A DNA stretch of 55,593 bases from Gammaproteobacteria bacterium (GCA_029864095.1 JAOTUB010000009.1:1-55593); one strand, 5' to 3'; positions 45,585-55,578 are shown, counted from the stretch's first letter. Numbers and translations: made by a program. Notes: a model not told the origin generated them from the letters alone.

Positions 45585-46232
45585 TTATGCCATTATGCCG
45601 TACTCTCTGCGGTAGGTCAGAACCGGCTCGAGGAACTCCTCGTAGTCGCTTGATTCCTCAACAGTATCGATTAGATCGCTGAGTTGAATGATGCTGACGA
45701 CCGGGATGCCCAGCGCCTGTTTGAGCTCTTGAACCGCCGAAAGGGTGCCCTGGCCGCGCTCCTGGCGGTCGAGCGAGATGGCCAGTCCTGCGACATCCGC
45801 GCCGGCGGACGAGACGATTTGATAGGCTTCGCGCACGGCCGTCCCGGCCGTGATCACATCGTCGACAATCAGCACGCGGCCCTCAAGGGGCGCGCCGACG
45901 ATACTGCCGCCCTCACCGTGTGCTTTCGCTTCCTTGCGATTGAACGCGAATGGAACATCGATATCCTGGTGTTCGGCGAGCGCAGCGGCCGACAGCGCAA
46001 CCAGCGGAATGCCCTTGTAGGCGGGCCCGAACAACATGTCGAATTTGACGCCGGACTCGCTGATAGCTGCCGCATAATAGCGACCGAGTTTCGCGGCGGC
46101 GTAGCCCGTATAAAAAAGCCCGGCGTTGAAAAAGTACGGGCTGACGCGACCGGACTTTAGCGTAAATTCGCCAAATCGAAGCACGCCAAGTTCGAGCGCG
46201 AGATCGATGAATTCTTTTTTATAGGGCTGCAT
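45585..46232 (-). CDS. pyrE: Orotate phosphoribosyltransferase
   Basis: 215 aa. Joins orotate and PRPP to give OMP in pyrimidine synthesis. [18 protein letters not shown] near the N-terminus, [12 protein letters not shown], the catalytic loop [13 protein letters not shown] and PRPP loop [16 protein letters not shown] are present. Near dut and coaBC as in many gammaproteobacteria. Divergent from xthA. Confidence 0.97.
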   Translation of the reverse strand: MQPYKKEFIDLALELGVLRFGEFTLKSGRVSPYFFNAGLFYTGYAAAKLGRYYAAAISESGVKFDMLFGPAYKGIPLVALSAAALAEHQDIDVPFAFNRKEAKAHGEGGSIVGAPLEGRVLIVDDVITAGTAVREAYQIVSSAGADVAGLAISLDRQERGQGTLSAVQELKQALGIPVVSIIQLSDLIDTVEESSDYEEFLEPVLTYRREYGIMA

Positions 46233-46311
46233 GTTGTAGGTCTTTCTGTATCATGGCCGCGTTCGAATTGCGCATCAAAGTATGACACGCGGCACGTCAC
46301 GGAGAAACAGA

Positions 46312-47094
46312 TTGTTTCGAGTAATCAGCCTGAACGCCAACGGCATACGTGCGGCGGCGAGAAAAGGATTTTTCGACTGGATGCAGCAACAAGACGCCGA
46401 CGTCGTTTGCCTGCAGGAGACCAAGGCGCAGGTGCATCAGCTTAACGATCAGGTCTTTACGCCGGGCGGCTATCACTGCTACTACGAGGATGCGGTAAGA
46501 AAAGGTTATAGCGGCGTCGCAATTTACTCGCGACACAAACCCAAACGAGTCGTGCGCGGCTATGGCGATCCGGAGTTCGACGATGAAGGTCGGTATCTCG
46601 AAGTGCAGCTCGGCGGAATATCGGTCGTGTCACTGTATTTGCCGTCAGGTTCTTCGAGTGAAGAACGTCAGGCCGCGAAATACCGTTGCATGGACTCCTT
46701 CACAAAGCATCTGCATAAACTGCAGCGCCGGCGTTCGGAGTACCTCATCTGCGGTGACTGGAATATTGCGCACAAAGAAGTCGACCTGAAGAACTGGAAA
46801 GCCAATCGTAAATATTCGGGGTTCTTGCCGGAAGAGCGTGAGTGGATGGACAGGGTGTTCGGAGAATACCGGTACATCGACGCTTTCCGGACCCTGGACC
46901 AGGAGCCGGATCAGTACACCTGGTGGTCGAATCGTGGCCGTGCCTGGGACAAAAATGTGGGTTGGCGTATCGACTACCATGTCGTCACAAAAGGCCTCGG
47001 CGACAAGGTGCTGCGAACAGAGATCTATAAAGACCAGCGATTTTCTGATCACGCGCCGCTGATCATGGATTACGATTGGTCTTATGACGACTAA
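46312..47094 (+). CDS. xthA: Exodeoxyribonuclease III
   Basis: 260-aa AP endonuclease / 3'-5' exonuclease. Metal and catalytic motifs: LNANGIRAAARKGF, CLQETKAQ (Glu), CGDWNIAHKEVDLKNWK, and the final SDHAPLIMDY (Asp-His). I choose TTG 46312 as start because GGAG lies 7 nt upstream and homologues begin at this point; ATG 46282 would add ten residues without a ribosome site. The pyrE-xthA neighbourhood is common. Its end overlaps the MFS gene by 11 nt. Confidence 0.93.
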   Translation: MFRVISLNANGIRAAARKGFFDWMQQQDADVVCLQETKAQVHQLNDQVFTPGGYHCYYEDAVRKGYSGVAIYSRHKPKRVVRGYGDPEFDDEGRYLEVQLGGISVVSLYLPSGSSSEERQAAKYRCMDSFTKHLHKLQRRRSEYLICGDWNIAHKEVDLKNWKANRKYSGFLPEEREWMDRVFGEYRYIDAFRTLDQEPDQYTWWSNRGRAWDKNVGWRIDYHVVTKGLGDKVLRTEIYKDQRFSDHAPLIMDYDWSYDD

Positions 47095-48382
47095 GGTTTC
47101 ACCCGGCTGGCGTTACTATCTGCAGGAGAAAATCGTCGTCATATTTTTCCTGGGCTTCTCCGGCGGGCTGCCATTTCCGCTCGTGTACGCAACATTGACC
47201 GCGTGGCTGTCGGAGGCCGGGCTGCAGAAGAGCACGATCAGCACGTTCGCATGGGTTGGCTTCGCCTACGCATTCAAGTTCCTCTGGTCACCGCTCGTAG
47301 ATCGCCTCACTCTGCCGGTGCTGACGGCCCTGCTCGGCCGACGCCGCGCATGGCTGCTGCTGTCGCAAACCGCTATCGGCATCAGCCTGCTTTTTTTGTC
47401 AGGTATGGACCCGGCCGCAGCCACTGGCATTTTTGCGCTCGTGGCCATTGCGGTCGCGTTTTCGTCAGCAACCCAGGACATGGCCATCGATGCCTATCGA
47501 ATCGAGTGCGCCGGAACTGAAATGCAGGCGCCTCTTGCAGCAGCGTACCAATACGGCTACCGAATTTCGCTGATCGTCGGCGGTGCCGGCGCGTTGTATA
47601 TCGCAGAGTATGGTTCGTGGGAGTTGGCTTACCAAAGCATGGCTGCATGCATGATTATTGGTCTGCTCACGACAATACTCTGCAAAGAGCCGGCGCTGCC
47701 GGAGTCGGCGCAGACGGGTCCGATCTTTGATCGCGGTTTTCTGGCCTGGTTTCTCGAGTCAGTCGTGGGCCCTTTCGTCGATTTTTTCAAGCGATACGGA
47801 TCGTTTGCGCTAACCATGCTGGCGTTCATCGCTTTGTTTCGAATAAGCGACTACGTGCTCGGCATCCTCGCGAATCCGTTTTATCTCGATCTGGGTTTCA
47901 CCAAGGCCCAGATTGCGAGCGTGGCAAAAGTGTACGGTCTGTGGGTGGCGCTGTTTGGCATAGCGGGTGGAGGCTGGTCCGTCATTCGCTTCGGGTTGTC
48001 GAAATCCCTGATCGGGGCTGCGACATTGATTGCAACAACGAACCTGTTCTTCGCCGGACTCGCTTACACCGGGCCCGAAATTCTGGCGTTGGCGTTGACG
48101 ATCAGCTTCGACAATTTCGCGCAGGGTTTCGCAGGTACGGTGTTTATCGCCTATCTGTCGAGCCTGACGAATATTTCTTTCACAGCAACGCAGTACGCTT
48201 TGTTCAGCTCGCTCTCGGTGTTCTTCGGCAAGCTCATCGCGGGCTACTCGGGGGAAGTCCAGGAGATGCTCGGCTACGTCGGATTTTTTGTCTACGCTGC
48301 CGCCCTGGGAATACCGTCGATTATCTTGTCGATCATCGTCGTGCGCCACGCAAGATTGAAGAGCAACCATGAGCCAGGCTGA
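47084..48382 (+). CDS. MFS transporter, AmpG-like
   Basis: 432 aa with about twelve membrane helices. IFFLGFSGGLPFPLVYATLTAWL, AYAFKFLWSPLVDRL, FSSATQDMAIDAYRIE and the late FAQGFAGTVFIAYLSSL are typical of AmpG, which imports anhydromuropeptides from cell-wall turnover. The gene is shorter than E. coli AmpG, matching the common 12-13-helix form. Overlaps both xthA and the Rieske gene, so the three are one unit. Confidence 0.9.
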   Translation: MTTKVSPGWRYYLQEKIVVIFFLGFSGGLPFPLVYATLTAWLSEAGLQKSTISTFAWVGFAYAFKFLWSPLVDRLTLPVLTALLGRRRAWLLLSQTAIGISLLFLSGMDPAAATGIFALVAIAVAFSSATQDMAIDAYRIECAGTEMQAPLAAAYQYGYRISLIVGGAGALYIAEYGSWELAYQSMAACMIIGLLTTILCKEPALPESAQTGPIFDRGFLAWFLESVVGPFVDFFKRYGSFALTMLAFIALFRISDYVLGILANPFYLDLGFTKAQIASVAKVYGLWVALFGIAGGGWSVIRFGLSKSLIGAATLIATTNLFFAGLAYTGPEILALALTISFDNFAQGFAGTVFIAYLSSLTNISFTATQYALFSSLSVFFGKLIAGYSGEVQEMLGYVGFFVYAAALGIPSIILSIIVVRHARLKSNHEPG

Positions 48383-48722
48383 AGTCCTGGTCGGCCCGGT
48401 GCTGGAAATCGATGATCCGGGGTGCCGCGAATTTCAGATTGGTGACGGAGACTGGCCGTTTCGGGGTTTTGTTGTCCGCCAGGGGGATAAGGTCTTCGCG
48501 TACCAAAACTATTGCGCTCACGTCGGGCATCAGCTGAACTGGATGCCTGACGGCTTTCTGACCAAGGATCACAAGACAATTATCTGTGCCTCGCACGGCG
48601 CGCAATACGAGATTGATACCGGCGTGTGTTTCCGCGGTCCCTGCGTAGGCAAGTCACTGCGCAAGGTCGACGTCGAGGTCCGCGATGGGCTTATCTATGT
48701 GACTGGCCCGACCAGCATGTAA
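48369..48722 (+). CDS. Rieske 2Fe-2S domain protein
   Basis: 117 aa. The cluster ligands are CAHVGHQLNW (C-x-H) and ICASHGAQYEIDTG (C-x2-H), then CFRGPCVGKSL and a closing strand (VEVRDGLIYVTG). It is a stand-alone ferredoxin-like Rieske protein, probably an electron carrier for an oxygenase or other reductase; the partner is not obvious here. Overlaps the MFS gene by 14 nt. Confidence 0.92.
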   Translation: MSQAEVLVGPVLEIDDPGCREFQIGDGDWPFRGFVVRQGDKVFAYQNYCAHVGHQLNWMPDGFLTKDHKTIICASHGAQYEIDTGVCFRGPCVGKSLRKVDVEVRDGLIYVTGPTSM

Positions 48723-48728
48723 GAGCTG

Positions 48729-49022
48729 TTACAGCTTCTCCTCGAGAAACGCGAGCGGGTCGTGAAAGCCGCTGTGCGCCTCGCCGGGAGCTTTGCCGAA
48801 ATAGTCTTCGGGATCCATATCGACCGAGCCGGACCAGTCTTCAGGCGCCGCGACTTCGATTAGCATCTGATCCGGCCAAGCCTCGATCTCGATCTCGTCG
48901 ATAGTGCCGTCGAAAAACTGGACTTCGACGGTGCTGTCCTCTTCGTCGATCGCAACGACCTCCAGCAATGTGCCGTTGGGACGACGAAACCACTGCCCAA
49001 TTGACGGTAATGCGACTGCCAT
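48729..49022 (-). CDS. DUF6763-like small conserved protein
   Basis: 97 aa from the ATG at 49022 with AGGAG about 8 nt upstream. LPSIGQWFRRPNGTLLEVVAIDEEDSTVEVQFFDGTIDEIEIEAW (in parts) then EDWSGSVDMDPEDYFG matches the small acidic DUF6763 family of gammaproteobacteria as I remember it. Likely all-beta (SH3-like). Function unknown. Convergent with the Rieske gene. Confidence 0.75.
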   Translation of the reverse strand: MAVALPSIGQWFRRPNGTLLEVVAIDEEDSTVEVQFFDGTIDEIEIEAWPDQMLIEVAAPEDWSGSVDMDPEDYFGKAPGEAHSGFHDPLAFLEEKL

Positions 49023-49097
49023 AGGACTGACTCCTGGTCTCACAAAAGAAGCCTCTCCCCTATTTATAGAGCATGGATCGGAATCTTCAAGAGGCCA

Positions 49098-49802
49098 TCA
49101 CGATAAATCAGCTTTATCGCAGCGCCAATCCCAGATTCGATGCCCCTGCCGGAGGCCGCGGCGCTCGAATTTGGTCATCGGGCGATCGAGCGGTTGGTCG
49201 CCGTCGTGCTCGCGCCTGCTGGAGCAGACGAATCGATCGGACGCTGCCAGTAATTCCTCGATGTGCGCGGCGTAGTTGGCCCAGTCTGTGGCGATGTGCA
49301 GCGAGCCGCCTGCCTCGAGCCGGTCAGCGCAGAGGTTGAGAAAAGGCGGCTGCAGGATACGTCGCTTGTGGTGCCGCTTTTTTGGCCAGGGGTCAGGAAA
49401 ATAGAGATTGATTCGCCGCAGTGAGGTTGGCGGAATTTGCTGGTGGAGCACATCGACCGCGTCTGCTGCGATGAGCCGCAGGTTGCTGATACCGGCATCC
49501 TGCGCCGCGATCAGGCAGTGCCCCAAGCCCGGTTCGTGAACTTCAATACCGAGATAGTCGAATTCCGGGTTCTCGACCGCTTGCTGTACCAGCGTCTCGC
49601 CATTGCCGAAACCTATTTCGAGCACCACGGGAGCGCATCGTTCGAATAATGCTGTGAAATCAAGCAATCGTGGCGTGAATTCGACGCCATAGCGCGGCCA
49701 AAGCTCGTCGAGTGCGCGCTTTTGCGATGACGTCAGACGGCCCGTGCGGCGAACGAAGCTTCGAATCGGCCGGCGCTGTCTGGTTGGATCCTGATTGGCC
49801 AC
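49098..49802 (-). CDS. trmB: tRNA (guanine46-N7)-methyltransferase
   Basis: 234 aa. SAM-binding LEIGFGNGETLVQQA, acidic GIEVHEPGLG, and the signature INLYFPDPWPKKRHHKRR; late T-x-F-E-R motif (PMTKFERRGLRQGH). Makes m7G46 in the tRNA variable loop. Start is GTG at 49802. It may share a transcript with the acyltransferase upstream (11-nt gap). Confidence 0.96.
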   Translation of the reverse strand: MANQDPTRQRRPIRSFVRRTGRLTSSQKRALDELWPRYGVEFTPRLLDFTALFERCAPVVLEIGFGNGETLVQQAVENPEFDYLGIEVHEPGLGHCLIAAQDAGISNLRLIAADAVDVLHQQIPPTSLRRINLYFPDPWPKKRHHKRRILQPPFLNLCADRLEAGGSLHIATDWANYAAHIEELLAASDRFVCSSRREHDGDQPLDRPMTKFERRGLRQGHRIWDWRCDKADLS

Positions 49803-49813
49803 GATTGACTGCT

Positions 49814-50377
49814 TTATGTCGAAAGTTCGATAGGGCTCTTCTTATCGGGCCTGCGCCCCTCGATCGATTCGTAAAAGGACCGGCAGATCACCATGTCGGC
49901 CTGTTTGTCGCCCGTCAATGTCAGTGCGGGCCCAAGGCCCAGCCGCTTTTTGCCGTAGTCGAGAAAGCCGAACACCACAGGCACGCTGGCGCCCTCGGCA
50001 ATCCGGTAGAAGCCGCTCTTCCACCCGGGCGTGCTACTACGCGTGCCCTCGGGTGCCAGTCCGAAGTAGAAGCGATCATCGCCGCTGTCAAAAGCAGCAA
50101 TCGCCTCCTGCACAGCCAGCCTGGCGCGCTTGCGGTCGAGCGGGATCGCGCCGAAGGCCCTTAGCAGGCTGCTCATCGGGAACCAGAACATCGAGTCCTT
50201 GACGAACCAGTGGACCTCCAGGCCGATGTACTGTATGTACACGAGCGCCCAGAAACCGTCCCAGTTCGATGTATGCGGCGCAGCGATCAGCACGGCCTTG
50301 CGAATATCCGGCACCTTGCCGACGGCCGTCCAGCCGCCGAGCCGGAGAAGCAACCTCGCAAGCCTCGGCAGAATCAA
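49814..50377 (-). CDS. Lysophospholipid acyltransferase family protein
   Basis: 187 aa. PlsC-type motifs HTSNWD (HX4D) at about residue 35 and LAPEGTRSSTP at about 108, with the middle block GAIPLDRKRA. It probably acylates a lysophospholipid or related acceptor at the membrane; shorter than PlsC. Its ATG overlaps the ubiB stop (ATGA), so it is in the ubi operon. Confidence 0.9.
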   Translation of the reverse strand: MILPRLARLLLRLGGWTAVGKVPDIRKAVLIAAPHTSNWDGFWALVYIQYIGLEVHWFVKDSMFWFPMSSLLRAFGAIPLDRKRARLAVQEAIAAFDSGDDRFYFGLAPEGTRSSTPGWKSGFYRIAEGASVPVVFGFLDYGKKRLGLGPALTLTGDKQADMVICRSFYESIEGRRPDKKSPIELST

Positions 50378-51828
50378 TCGGTTCTCCTCGTGTCGTCCGC
50401 TCTCGGCTCGGCCAACAAGGCTGCAAGCTGCTTAATGATTACCGGCAGATCCCGCAAGACCTCACGCAATAGCGGCAGGTTTTCGCGCAGATCGTCGAAC
50501 ACCGCCTTGGGTCCGAGCTGTTCGTTCATCCACTTTTTGAGTACCGGGTGTGCCGTCTTCCAAAGGTCGAGTTGCGGATATAGCTCCCGGCCCAGACCCT
50601 CGATGTTGAAGAGCGTCTTGTGCAGCAAAATCATCTGCGGTTGTACCTGGACGTCGAATCGCTGCGCCACGCGGAACAGCCGCATCAAAACCTGCGCAAA
50701 CGAAATTTCTGCAAGCGGTTTGTTGAAGATCGGCTCGCAGACGGTTCGCACTGCGGTTTCAAGCTGATCAATCCGCGTTCCTTCCGGCACCCAGCCCGAG
50801 TCGATATGCAGCTTAGCGATTCGGTGGTAGTCGCGATCGAAAAACGCAAGGAAATTGGCTGCAATATATTTTTGGTCTTCAGGACTCAGGGTACCGATGA
50901 TGCCGAAGTCGACAGCCGCGTATTGCGGTTTCTCTGGATCGGTAACGATGACAAAGATGTTTCCCGGATGCATATCGGCGTGGAAAAAGTTGTGACGAAA
51001 CACCTGTGTAAAGAAAATTTCGACGCCATTTTCGGCAAGAACCCTGATATTCGCGCCCGACTTGCGCAGAGCCTCCATATCGCTGATCGGGATGCCGTAG
51101 ATGCGCTCCTGCACGAGAACTTCGGGCCGGCAATAATCCCAATAGATATCCGGGACATACAGCATGCCCGACCCTTCAAAGTTGCGCTTCAGCTGAGCCG
51201 CGTTGGCGGCCTCGCGCATCAGATCGAGTTCGTCGAGGATCGTCTGCTCGTATTCGTCAACGACTTCGAGTGGCCGCAAACGTTTGCCATGCTCCCAGTA
51301 GCGATCGGCCAGCCCCGCCAGCATGCGCAGCACGTCGAGGTCGCGCTCGATCTGTTCCAGTACGCCGGGGCGCAACAGTTTGACGATGACCTCTTTGCCG
51401 TTCTGTAGCTGCGCCGTGTGAACCTGGGCAATCGAGGCAGCCGCGAACGGCTCTATGTCAAAACGCTTGAAGACTTTGTCGACGGGTTCGCCGTATGCGT
51501 CGTTGAGAATCTGGATGGCCTGCTCGGCCGGGAACGGCGGGACCATGTCCTGTAGCTTCGCCAGTTCATCCGCTATGTCAGGCGGCAGCAGGTCACGCCG
51601 CGTCGAAATCGCCTGACCGAATTTGACGAAGATCGGGCCGAGTTCCTCAAGAGCAAGTCTTATGCGCTCGCCAAGCGGGGCGGACGTATTCCGCCGCCGT
51701 GGCAACAGATAGAAAAAGAAACGCAGCGGCCGCAACAGGTGCGTCTCCTTGATGAAATCGTCAAGGCCATAGCTGACGAGTACGCGCTGAATGCCGAGGA
51801 TTCGTTGCAGTGTGCGCCGCCGACGCAT
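50374..51828 (-). CDS. ubiB: Ubiquinone biosynthesis kinase-like protein UbiB
   Basis: 484-aa atypical kinase (ABC1/ADCK family) needed for ubiquinone synthesis. The KxGQ motif (VKFGQAISTRRDLLP), the Ala-rich loop (AAASIAQVHTAQL), catalytic HADMHPGNIFV and AVDFGIIG are intact. E. coli UbiB is about 546 aa and ends in two membrane helices; this one ends KQLAALLAEPRADDTRRTD with no membrane segment, so it may be held at the membrane in another way. 2 nt after ubiJ. Confidence 0.95.
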   Translation of the reverse strand: MRRRRTLQRILGIQRVLVSYGLDDFIKETHLLRPLRFFFYLLPRRRNTSAPLGERIRLALEELGPIFVKFGQAISTRRDLLPPDIADELAKLQDMVPPFPAEQAIQILNDAYGEPVDKVFKRFDIEPFAAASIAQVHTAQLQNGKEVIVKLLRPGVLEQIERDLDVLRMLAGLADRYWEHGKRLRPLEVVDEYEQTILDELDLMREAANAAQLKRNFEGSGMLYVPDIYWDYCRPEVLVQERIYGIPISDMEALRKSGANIRVLAENGVEIFFTQVFRHNFFHADMHPGNIFVIVTDPEKPQYAAVDFGIIGTLSPEDQKYIAANFLAFFDRDYHRIAKLHIDSGWVPEGTRIDQLETAVRTVCEPIFNKPLAEISFAQVLMRLFRVAQRFDVQVQPQMILLHKTLFNIEGLGRELYPQLDLWKTAHPVLKKWMNEQLGPKAVFDDLRENLPLLREVLRDLPVIIKQLAALLAEPRADDTRRTD

Positions 51829-51830
51829 CG

Positions 51831-52436
51831 TCAGGACCTGGCCACTAATCGGTCTAGACGCGCTTCCAGCCGCGCAACGTCATCGCGCAGCGAATCCACT
51901 CGGTGCGTGAATCGCTCCACCTCGTAGCGGCTCGGCAAACTGCCGCTTTCCTCCTGCAGATACTCGCGAATGTTCGCGTGAATCGTCTCGCGCGCGCCTC
52001 GCGACCAGCTGCCCAGACCCCTCGCGATTTCGCCCAGCTGGTGCGATGCGGCATCGCCGATCAATGCCGATAACTCTTCCTCAATGTCAGGCTTCGCATA
52101 GCCCAGCAACTCCTGAAAGGCTTGCGCGGTATATGCATCCCCTGTGAGGTCGAGCGAGCCGTCGCGAACGGTTCCCTCTCCCACCGTGCCCGCCATGCGG
52201 GCAAGCGTCAAAAGTGAACCCGTAATGACGACGTCCGGCTCTGACTCTGAATCTGCCGCCAGGGTGATGGCCTCGTCGCTGATTTTGAAATACATCGCGA
52301 GCGCCGTGTCGCGGACGCGGACAGCGATCGTCTTGTCATCGAGTTTCTGGCACAGCTCGCGCGCGGGGGTCGTGTCCTGAATATTTCGATTGAGAATATT
52401 CGTAACAGGGCGGAGCAAGGTCTCGAGCGGGTCCAT
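51831..52436 (-). CDS. ubiJ: Ubiquinone biosynthesis accessory factor UbiJ
   Basis: 201 aa from the ATG at 52436. N-terminal SCP2-like lipid-binding domain (about 15-110: LDDKTIAVRVRDTALAMYFK, DVVITGSLLTLARM), then a C-terminal helix that can coil (FTHRVDSLRDDVARLEARLD). UbiJ with UbiK helps assemble the soluble Ubi complex that hydroxylates and methylates the isoprenoid intermediate. Between ubiE and ubiB as in E. coli. Confidence 0.95.
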   Translation of the reverse strand: MDPLETLLRPVTNILNRNIQDTTPARELCQKLDDKTIAVRVRDTALAMYFKISDEAITLAADSESEPDVVITGSLLTLARMAGTVGEGTVRDGSLDLTGDAYTAQAFQELLGYAKPDIEEELSALIGDAASHQLGEIARGLGSWSRGARETIHANIREYLQEESGSLPSRYEVERFTHRVDSLRDDVARLEARLDRLVARS

Positions 52437-52443
52437 GCCGTGC

Positions 52444-53202
52444 CTATATTCGATAGCCGATATGCAGCGCAACAATGCCGCCAGCCAGATTCTGATAGCG
52501 GCAACGCTCGAACCCGGCCCTCTCCATCATGCCGAGCAAGGTTGCCTGGTCTGGATGCATGCGAATCGATTCCGCGAGGTATTGGTAACTGTTCTCGTCG
52601 CGCGCCACGACTTTTCCGAGCAGTGGAAGGACTTTGAATGAGTACAGGTCATACGCAGGTTTTAGGGCCCGTACCGGCTGCGAGAATTCGAGAATCAGTG
52701 CTTTGCCCCCGGGCTTCAGAACGCGACGCATCGACCGCAACGCGGCGTCTTTGTCGGTGACGTTTCTAAGACCAAACGCAATCGCGATGCGGTCGAAGGT
52801 ACAGTCGTCGAACGGCAGATTCTGGGCGTCAACCTGGGCGATCGTCAGGTTGCCAGCGACTCCGGCATCAACCAGTCTGCGCCGGCCTTGCTCGAGCATC
52901 GCTGCGTTGATATCCGCCAGGACAACATGGCCCTTTGGTCCGACCTGCCGCGCGAATTTGAGCGCGAGGTCTCCGGTGCCGCCCGCCAGATCAAGAACAA
53001 TGTGCCCCGGGCGGGCGCCGGCCTGATCGATCGTGTGCCGCTTCCATATGCGATGCATTCCGGCCGACATCAAGTCGTTCATGAGATCGTAGCGCGTCGC
53101 AACCGAGTCGAACACGTCGCGGACGTGATCGGCTTTTTCGTCGACCGGCACGTTCTTGAAGCCGAAATGCGTGGTTTCGGCCGATGTGTCGGATTTGCTC
53201 AT
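52444..53202 (-). CDS. ubiE: Ubiquinone/menaquinone C-methyltransferase
   Basis: 252 aa. SAM-dependent methylase for both quinones. Signature [54 protein letters not shown] and [17 protein letters not shown] are all present. Starts the ubiE-ubiJ-ubiB-acyltransferase run. Confidence 0.98.
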   Translation of the reverse strand: MSKSDTSAETTHFGFKNVPVDEKADHVRDVFDSVATRYDLMNDLMSAGMHRIWKRHTIDQAGARPGHIVLDLAGGTGDLALKFARQVGPKGHVVLADINAAMLEQGRRRLVDAGVAGNLTIAQVDAQNLPFDDCTFDRIAIAFGLRNVTDKDAALRSMRRVLKPGGKALILEFSQPVRALKPAYDLYSFKVLPLLGKVVARDENSYQYLAESIRMHPDQATLLGMMERAGFERCRYQNLAGGIVALHIGYRI

Positions 53203-53211
53203 GAGTGGTTG

Positions 53212-53574
53212 TTATTCGGGCTTTTTACGAGCATACCCTGCCGCCGCGAGGCGGTCGAGGTAGCGGCGCCAGTTTGCTTCCATGTTGCGACCTAGTTCGT
53301 AGAGATACGTCCAAGAATAGAGGCCGGTATTGTGACCATCGTCGAACACGAGACGCACCGCATAATGACCGATCGGATCGATCGACGTTATCACGACGCC
53401 TTCTTTACCGGTCTGCAAAGTCTCCTGCCCGGGACCGTGACCGACCACGTCGGCGCTCGGCGAGTGCACACGTAGATATTCGAAAGAAAAGCTGAACTCC
53501 GAACCGTCATTGAAAGCGACGACGAGCATCCTCGAATTTTTTCGTAACCGTATTTCTGTGGGTGTTGGCTGCAT
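53212..53574 (-). CDS. DUF971 (gamma-butyrobetaine hydroxylase-like N-terminal) protein
   Basis: 120 aa from the ATG at 53574 (MQPTPTEIRLRKNSRMLVVA). The Pfam DUF971 fold is seen in the usual order: FSFEYLRVHSPSADV, VVITSIDPIGHYAVRLVFDDGHNTGLYSW (in parts) and YLYELG. The 11-residue longer start lies inside the hairpin repeat. It sits between hslVU and ubiE, its usual place in gammaproteobacteria. Function unknown. Confidence 0.92.
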   Translation of the reverse strand: MQPTPTEIRLRKNSRMLVVAFNDGSEFSFSFEYLRVHSPSADVVGHGPGQETLQTGKEGVVITSIDPIGHYAVRLVFDDGHNTGLYSWTYLYELGRNMEANWRRYLDRLAAAGYARKKPE

Positions 53575-53580
53575 GCTGCG

Positions 53581-53691
53581 ATGGCCTGTGTGTCGGGAGA
53601 GGGTCATCGGAAGTGAAGCGCAGCGAAGCGAGCTCCCGTCATGCGGGATCGAGACATGACGATGACCCTCTCCCCACGCGCAGGCCGGTGA
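53581..53691. repeat. Hairpin repeat copy C, between hslU and the DUF971 gene
   Basis: Perfect 15-bp inner arms GGGAGAGGGTCATCG (53595-53609) and CGATGACCCTCTCCC (53660-53674), with further imperfect pairing outward (GGCCTGTGTGTC against GCGCAGGCC). The loop has the core GGAAGTGAAGCGCAGCG then AAGCGAGC (53609-53633), plus an extra small palindrome (CCCGTCATGCGGG). Core as in copies at 7.7 and 9.45 kb. Confidence 0.75.
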
Positions 53692-53694
53692 CGG

Positions 53695-55035
53695 TTACAG
53701 GATATACCGACTCAAATCTTCATCCTTTGACAATTCGGCCAGATGGTCGTCGACATAGCCGGCGTTGATTTGCACGTGTGTGCCGCTCTTGTCCGAGGCT
53801 TCGAAGGAGACGGTTTCCAGCAGTCGCTCCATGACGGTGTGCAGGCGCCGCGCGCCGATGTTCTCGGTGTTTTCGTTGACCTGGTAAGCAACTTCGGCAA
53901 GTCGCCGGACACCGCTCTCAGTAAATTCCAGGGTAACGTCTTCCGTGGCGAGCAACGCACTGTACTGTAATGTCAGCGAGGCGTCCGGCTCGGTCAGAAT
54001 TCTGACAAAGTCGTCGGTTGTCAGCGACTTGAGTTCGACACGGATCGGGAAGCGGCCCTGCAACTCAGGGATCAGATCCGAGGGCTTGGAAATATGAAAC
54101 GCGCCCGACGCGATAAACAATATATGGTCGGTCCTGACCATACCGTACTTGGTGTTGACAGTTGAACCCTCGACGAGCGGAAGCAGGTCGCGCTGCACGC
54201 CTTCGCGTGACACATCGGCACCCTGAGTACCAGAGCTCTTCGCCACCTTGTCCAGTTCATCGAGAAATACAATGCCATGCTGCTCCACCGCCTCGAGCGC
54301 CTGTGCCTTGAGTTCTTCCTCGTCGAGCATTTTTGCCGCTTCTTCGTCGGTCAGCTGCTTTAACGCATCTTTGACTTTGAGCTTGCGAGTTGTGCGACGA
54401 TTGCCACCCAGGTTCTGGAACATGCCCTGCAGCTGGCTGGTCATCTCCTCCATGCCAGGTGGCGCCATAATCTCGACGCCCATGGACATTGCCTGAATTT
54501 CTACTTCGATTTCTTTTTCGTCTAGCTTGCCCTCGCGCAGCATTTTGCGGAATTTTTGCCGCGTGTCGCTCATTTTATTGGACCCGCTGGTCTCGGATGT
54601 AAAGCCGACGCCGTGCGATGGTGGCGGCAGCAGCGCATCCAGCACACGTTCTTCGGCGGCGTCCTCGGCCCGATGACGAACCTTCGACATGCCGCTCTCG
54701 CGGATCATTTTGACCGAGATGTCCATGAGGTCGCGAATGATGCTGTCCACTTCGCGGCCGACATAGCCAACCTCGGTGAATTTTGTCGCCTCGATCTTGA
54801 TGAACGGTGCCTTGGCCAGTCGCGCCAGACGACGTGAAATCTCGGTCTTGCCAACTCCGGTCGGGCCGATCATCAGAATATTCTTGGGCGTTATTTCGCT
54901 GCGCAGTGGCTCATCGACCTGCACACGCCGCCAGCGATTGCGCAACGCGATAGCGACGGCACGCTTGGCCTCGTCCTGGCCGACGATATGCTTGTCCAGT
55001 TCCTGGACGATTTCTCTGGGCGTCATTTGAGACAT
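53695..55035 (-). CDS. hslU: ATP-dependent protease ATPase subunit
   Basis: 446-aa AAA+ unfoldase that feeds HslV. Walker [16 protein letters not shown], pore motif [12 protein letters not shown] (GYVG), Walker [13 protein letters not shown] and sensor-2 [15 protein letters not shown] are present; the C-terminus ends LSRYIL, the tail that activates HslV. 3 nt after hslV. The heat-shock proteases are here far from rpoH (16 kb). Confidence 0.98.
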   Translation of the reverse strand: MSQMTPREIVQELDKHIVGQDEAKRAVAIALRNRWRRVQVDEPLRSEITPKNILMIGPTGVGKTEISRRLARLAKAPFIKIEATKFTEVGYVGREVDSIIRDLMDISVKMIRESGMSKVRHRAEDAAEERVLDALLPPPSHGVGFTSETSGSNKMSDTRQKFRKMLREGKLDEKEIEVEIQAMSMGVEIMAPPGMEEMTSQLQGMFQNLGGNRRTTRKLKVKDALKQLTDEEAAKMLDEEELKAQALEAVEQHGIVFLDELDKVAKSSGTQGADVSREGVQRDLLPLVEGSTVNTKYGMVRTDHILFIASGAFHISKPSDLIPELQGRFPIRVELKSLTTDDFVRILTEPDASLTLQYSALLATEDVTLEFTESGVRRLAEVAYQVNENTENIGARRLHTVMERLLETVSFEASDKSGTHVQINAGYVDDHLAELSKDEDLSRYIL

Positions 55036-55038
55036 GGC

Positions 55039-55578
55039 TTACTTCGCGGGCAGTTGTTCGACAATCACGTTTTGGTTCGTGTAGACACAGATGTCGCCGG
55101 CAATGCTCAGGGCCTTTTCGACAATCGTTCGCGCGTCGAGATCCGTATTCTGCAGCAGTGCCAGCGCCGCGGCCTGCGCATACGGTCCGCCGGAACCGAT
55201 GGCCATCAGGTCATGCTCAGGCTCAATGACGTCGCCATTGCCGGAAATAATGAACGAGCTCTGGTCGTCCGCAACGCACAACAAGGCTTCGAGCCGTCGC
55301 AGGCGGCGGTCGGTACGCCAGTCCTTGGCAAGTTCGATCGCGGCGCGTGTCAGATTGCCGTACTGCTCGAGTTTGCTCTCAAACAATTCGAACAGCGTGA
55401 AGGCATCCGCCGTGCCGCCGGCAAAGCCTGCAATGACGCGGCCGTCGGCGAGTTGCCGCACTTTCCTGGCGTTACCTTTCATCACGGTATTGCCCATGCT
55501 GACCTGGCCGTCGCCTGCGATGGCGACGACGCCATTACGGCGTACGGAGACAATGGTCGTCCCTCGAAATTGCTCCAT
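55039..55578 (-). CDS. hslV: ATP-dependent protease proteolytic subunit
   Basis: 179-aa threonine peptidase. Short propeptide MEQFRG before the catalytic Thr ([20 protein letters not shown]). [15 protein letters not shown] and the C-terminal IVEQLPAK region complete the proteasome-like fold. Only 15 bp of upstream sequence are in the window, so its promoter is not visible. Confidence 0.98.
   Translation of the reverse strand: MEQFRGTTIVSVRRNGVVAIAGDGQVSMGNTVMKGNARKVRQLADGRVIAGFAGGTADAFTLFELFESKLEQYGNLTRAAIELAKDWRTDRRLRRLEALLCVADDQSSFIISGNGDVIEPEHDLMAIGSGGPYAQAAALALLQNTDLDARTIVEKALSIAGDICVYTNQNVIVEQLPAK

Noticed and set aside
50620..51408. 262-codon open frame on the plus strand
   Set aside because: Opposite ubiB; no recognisable domain.
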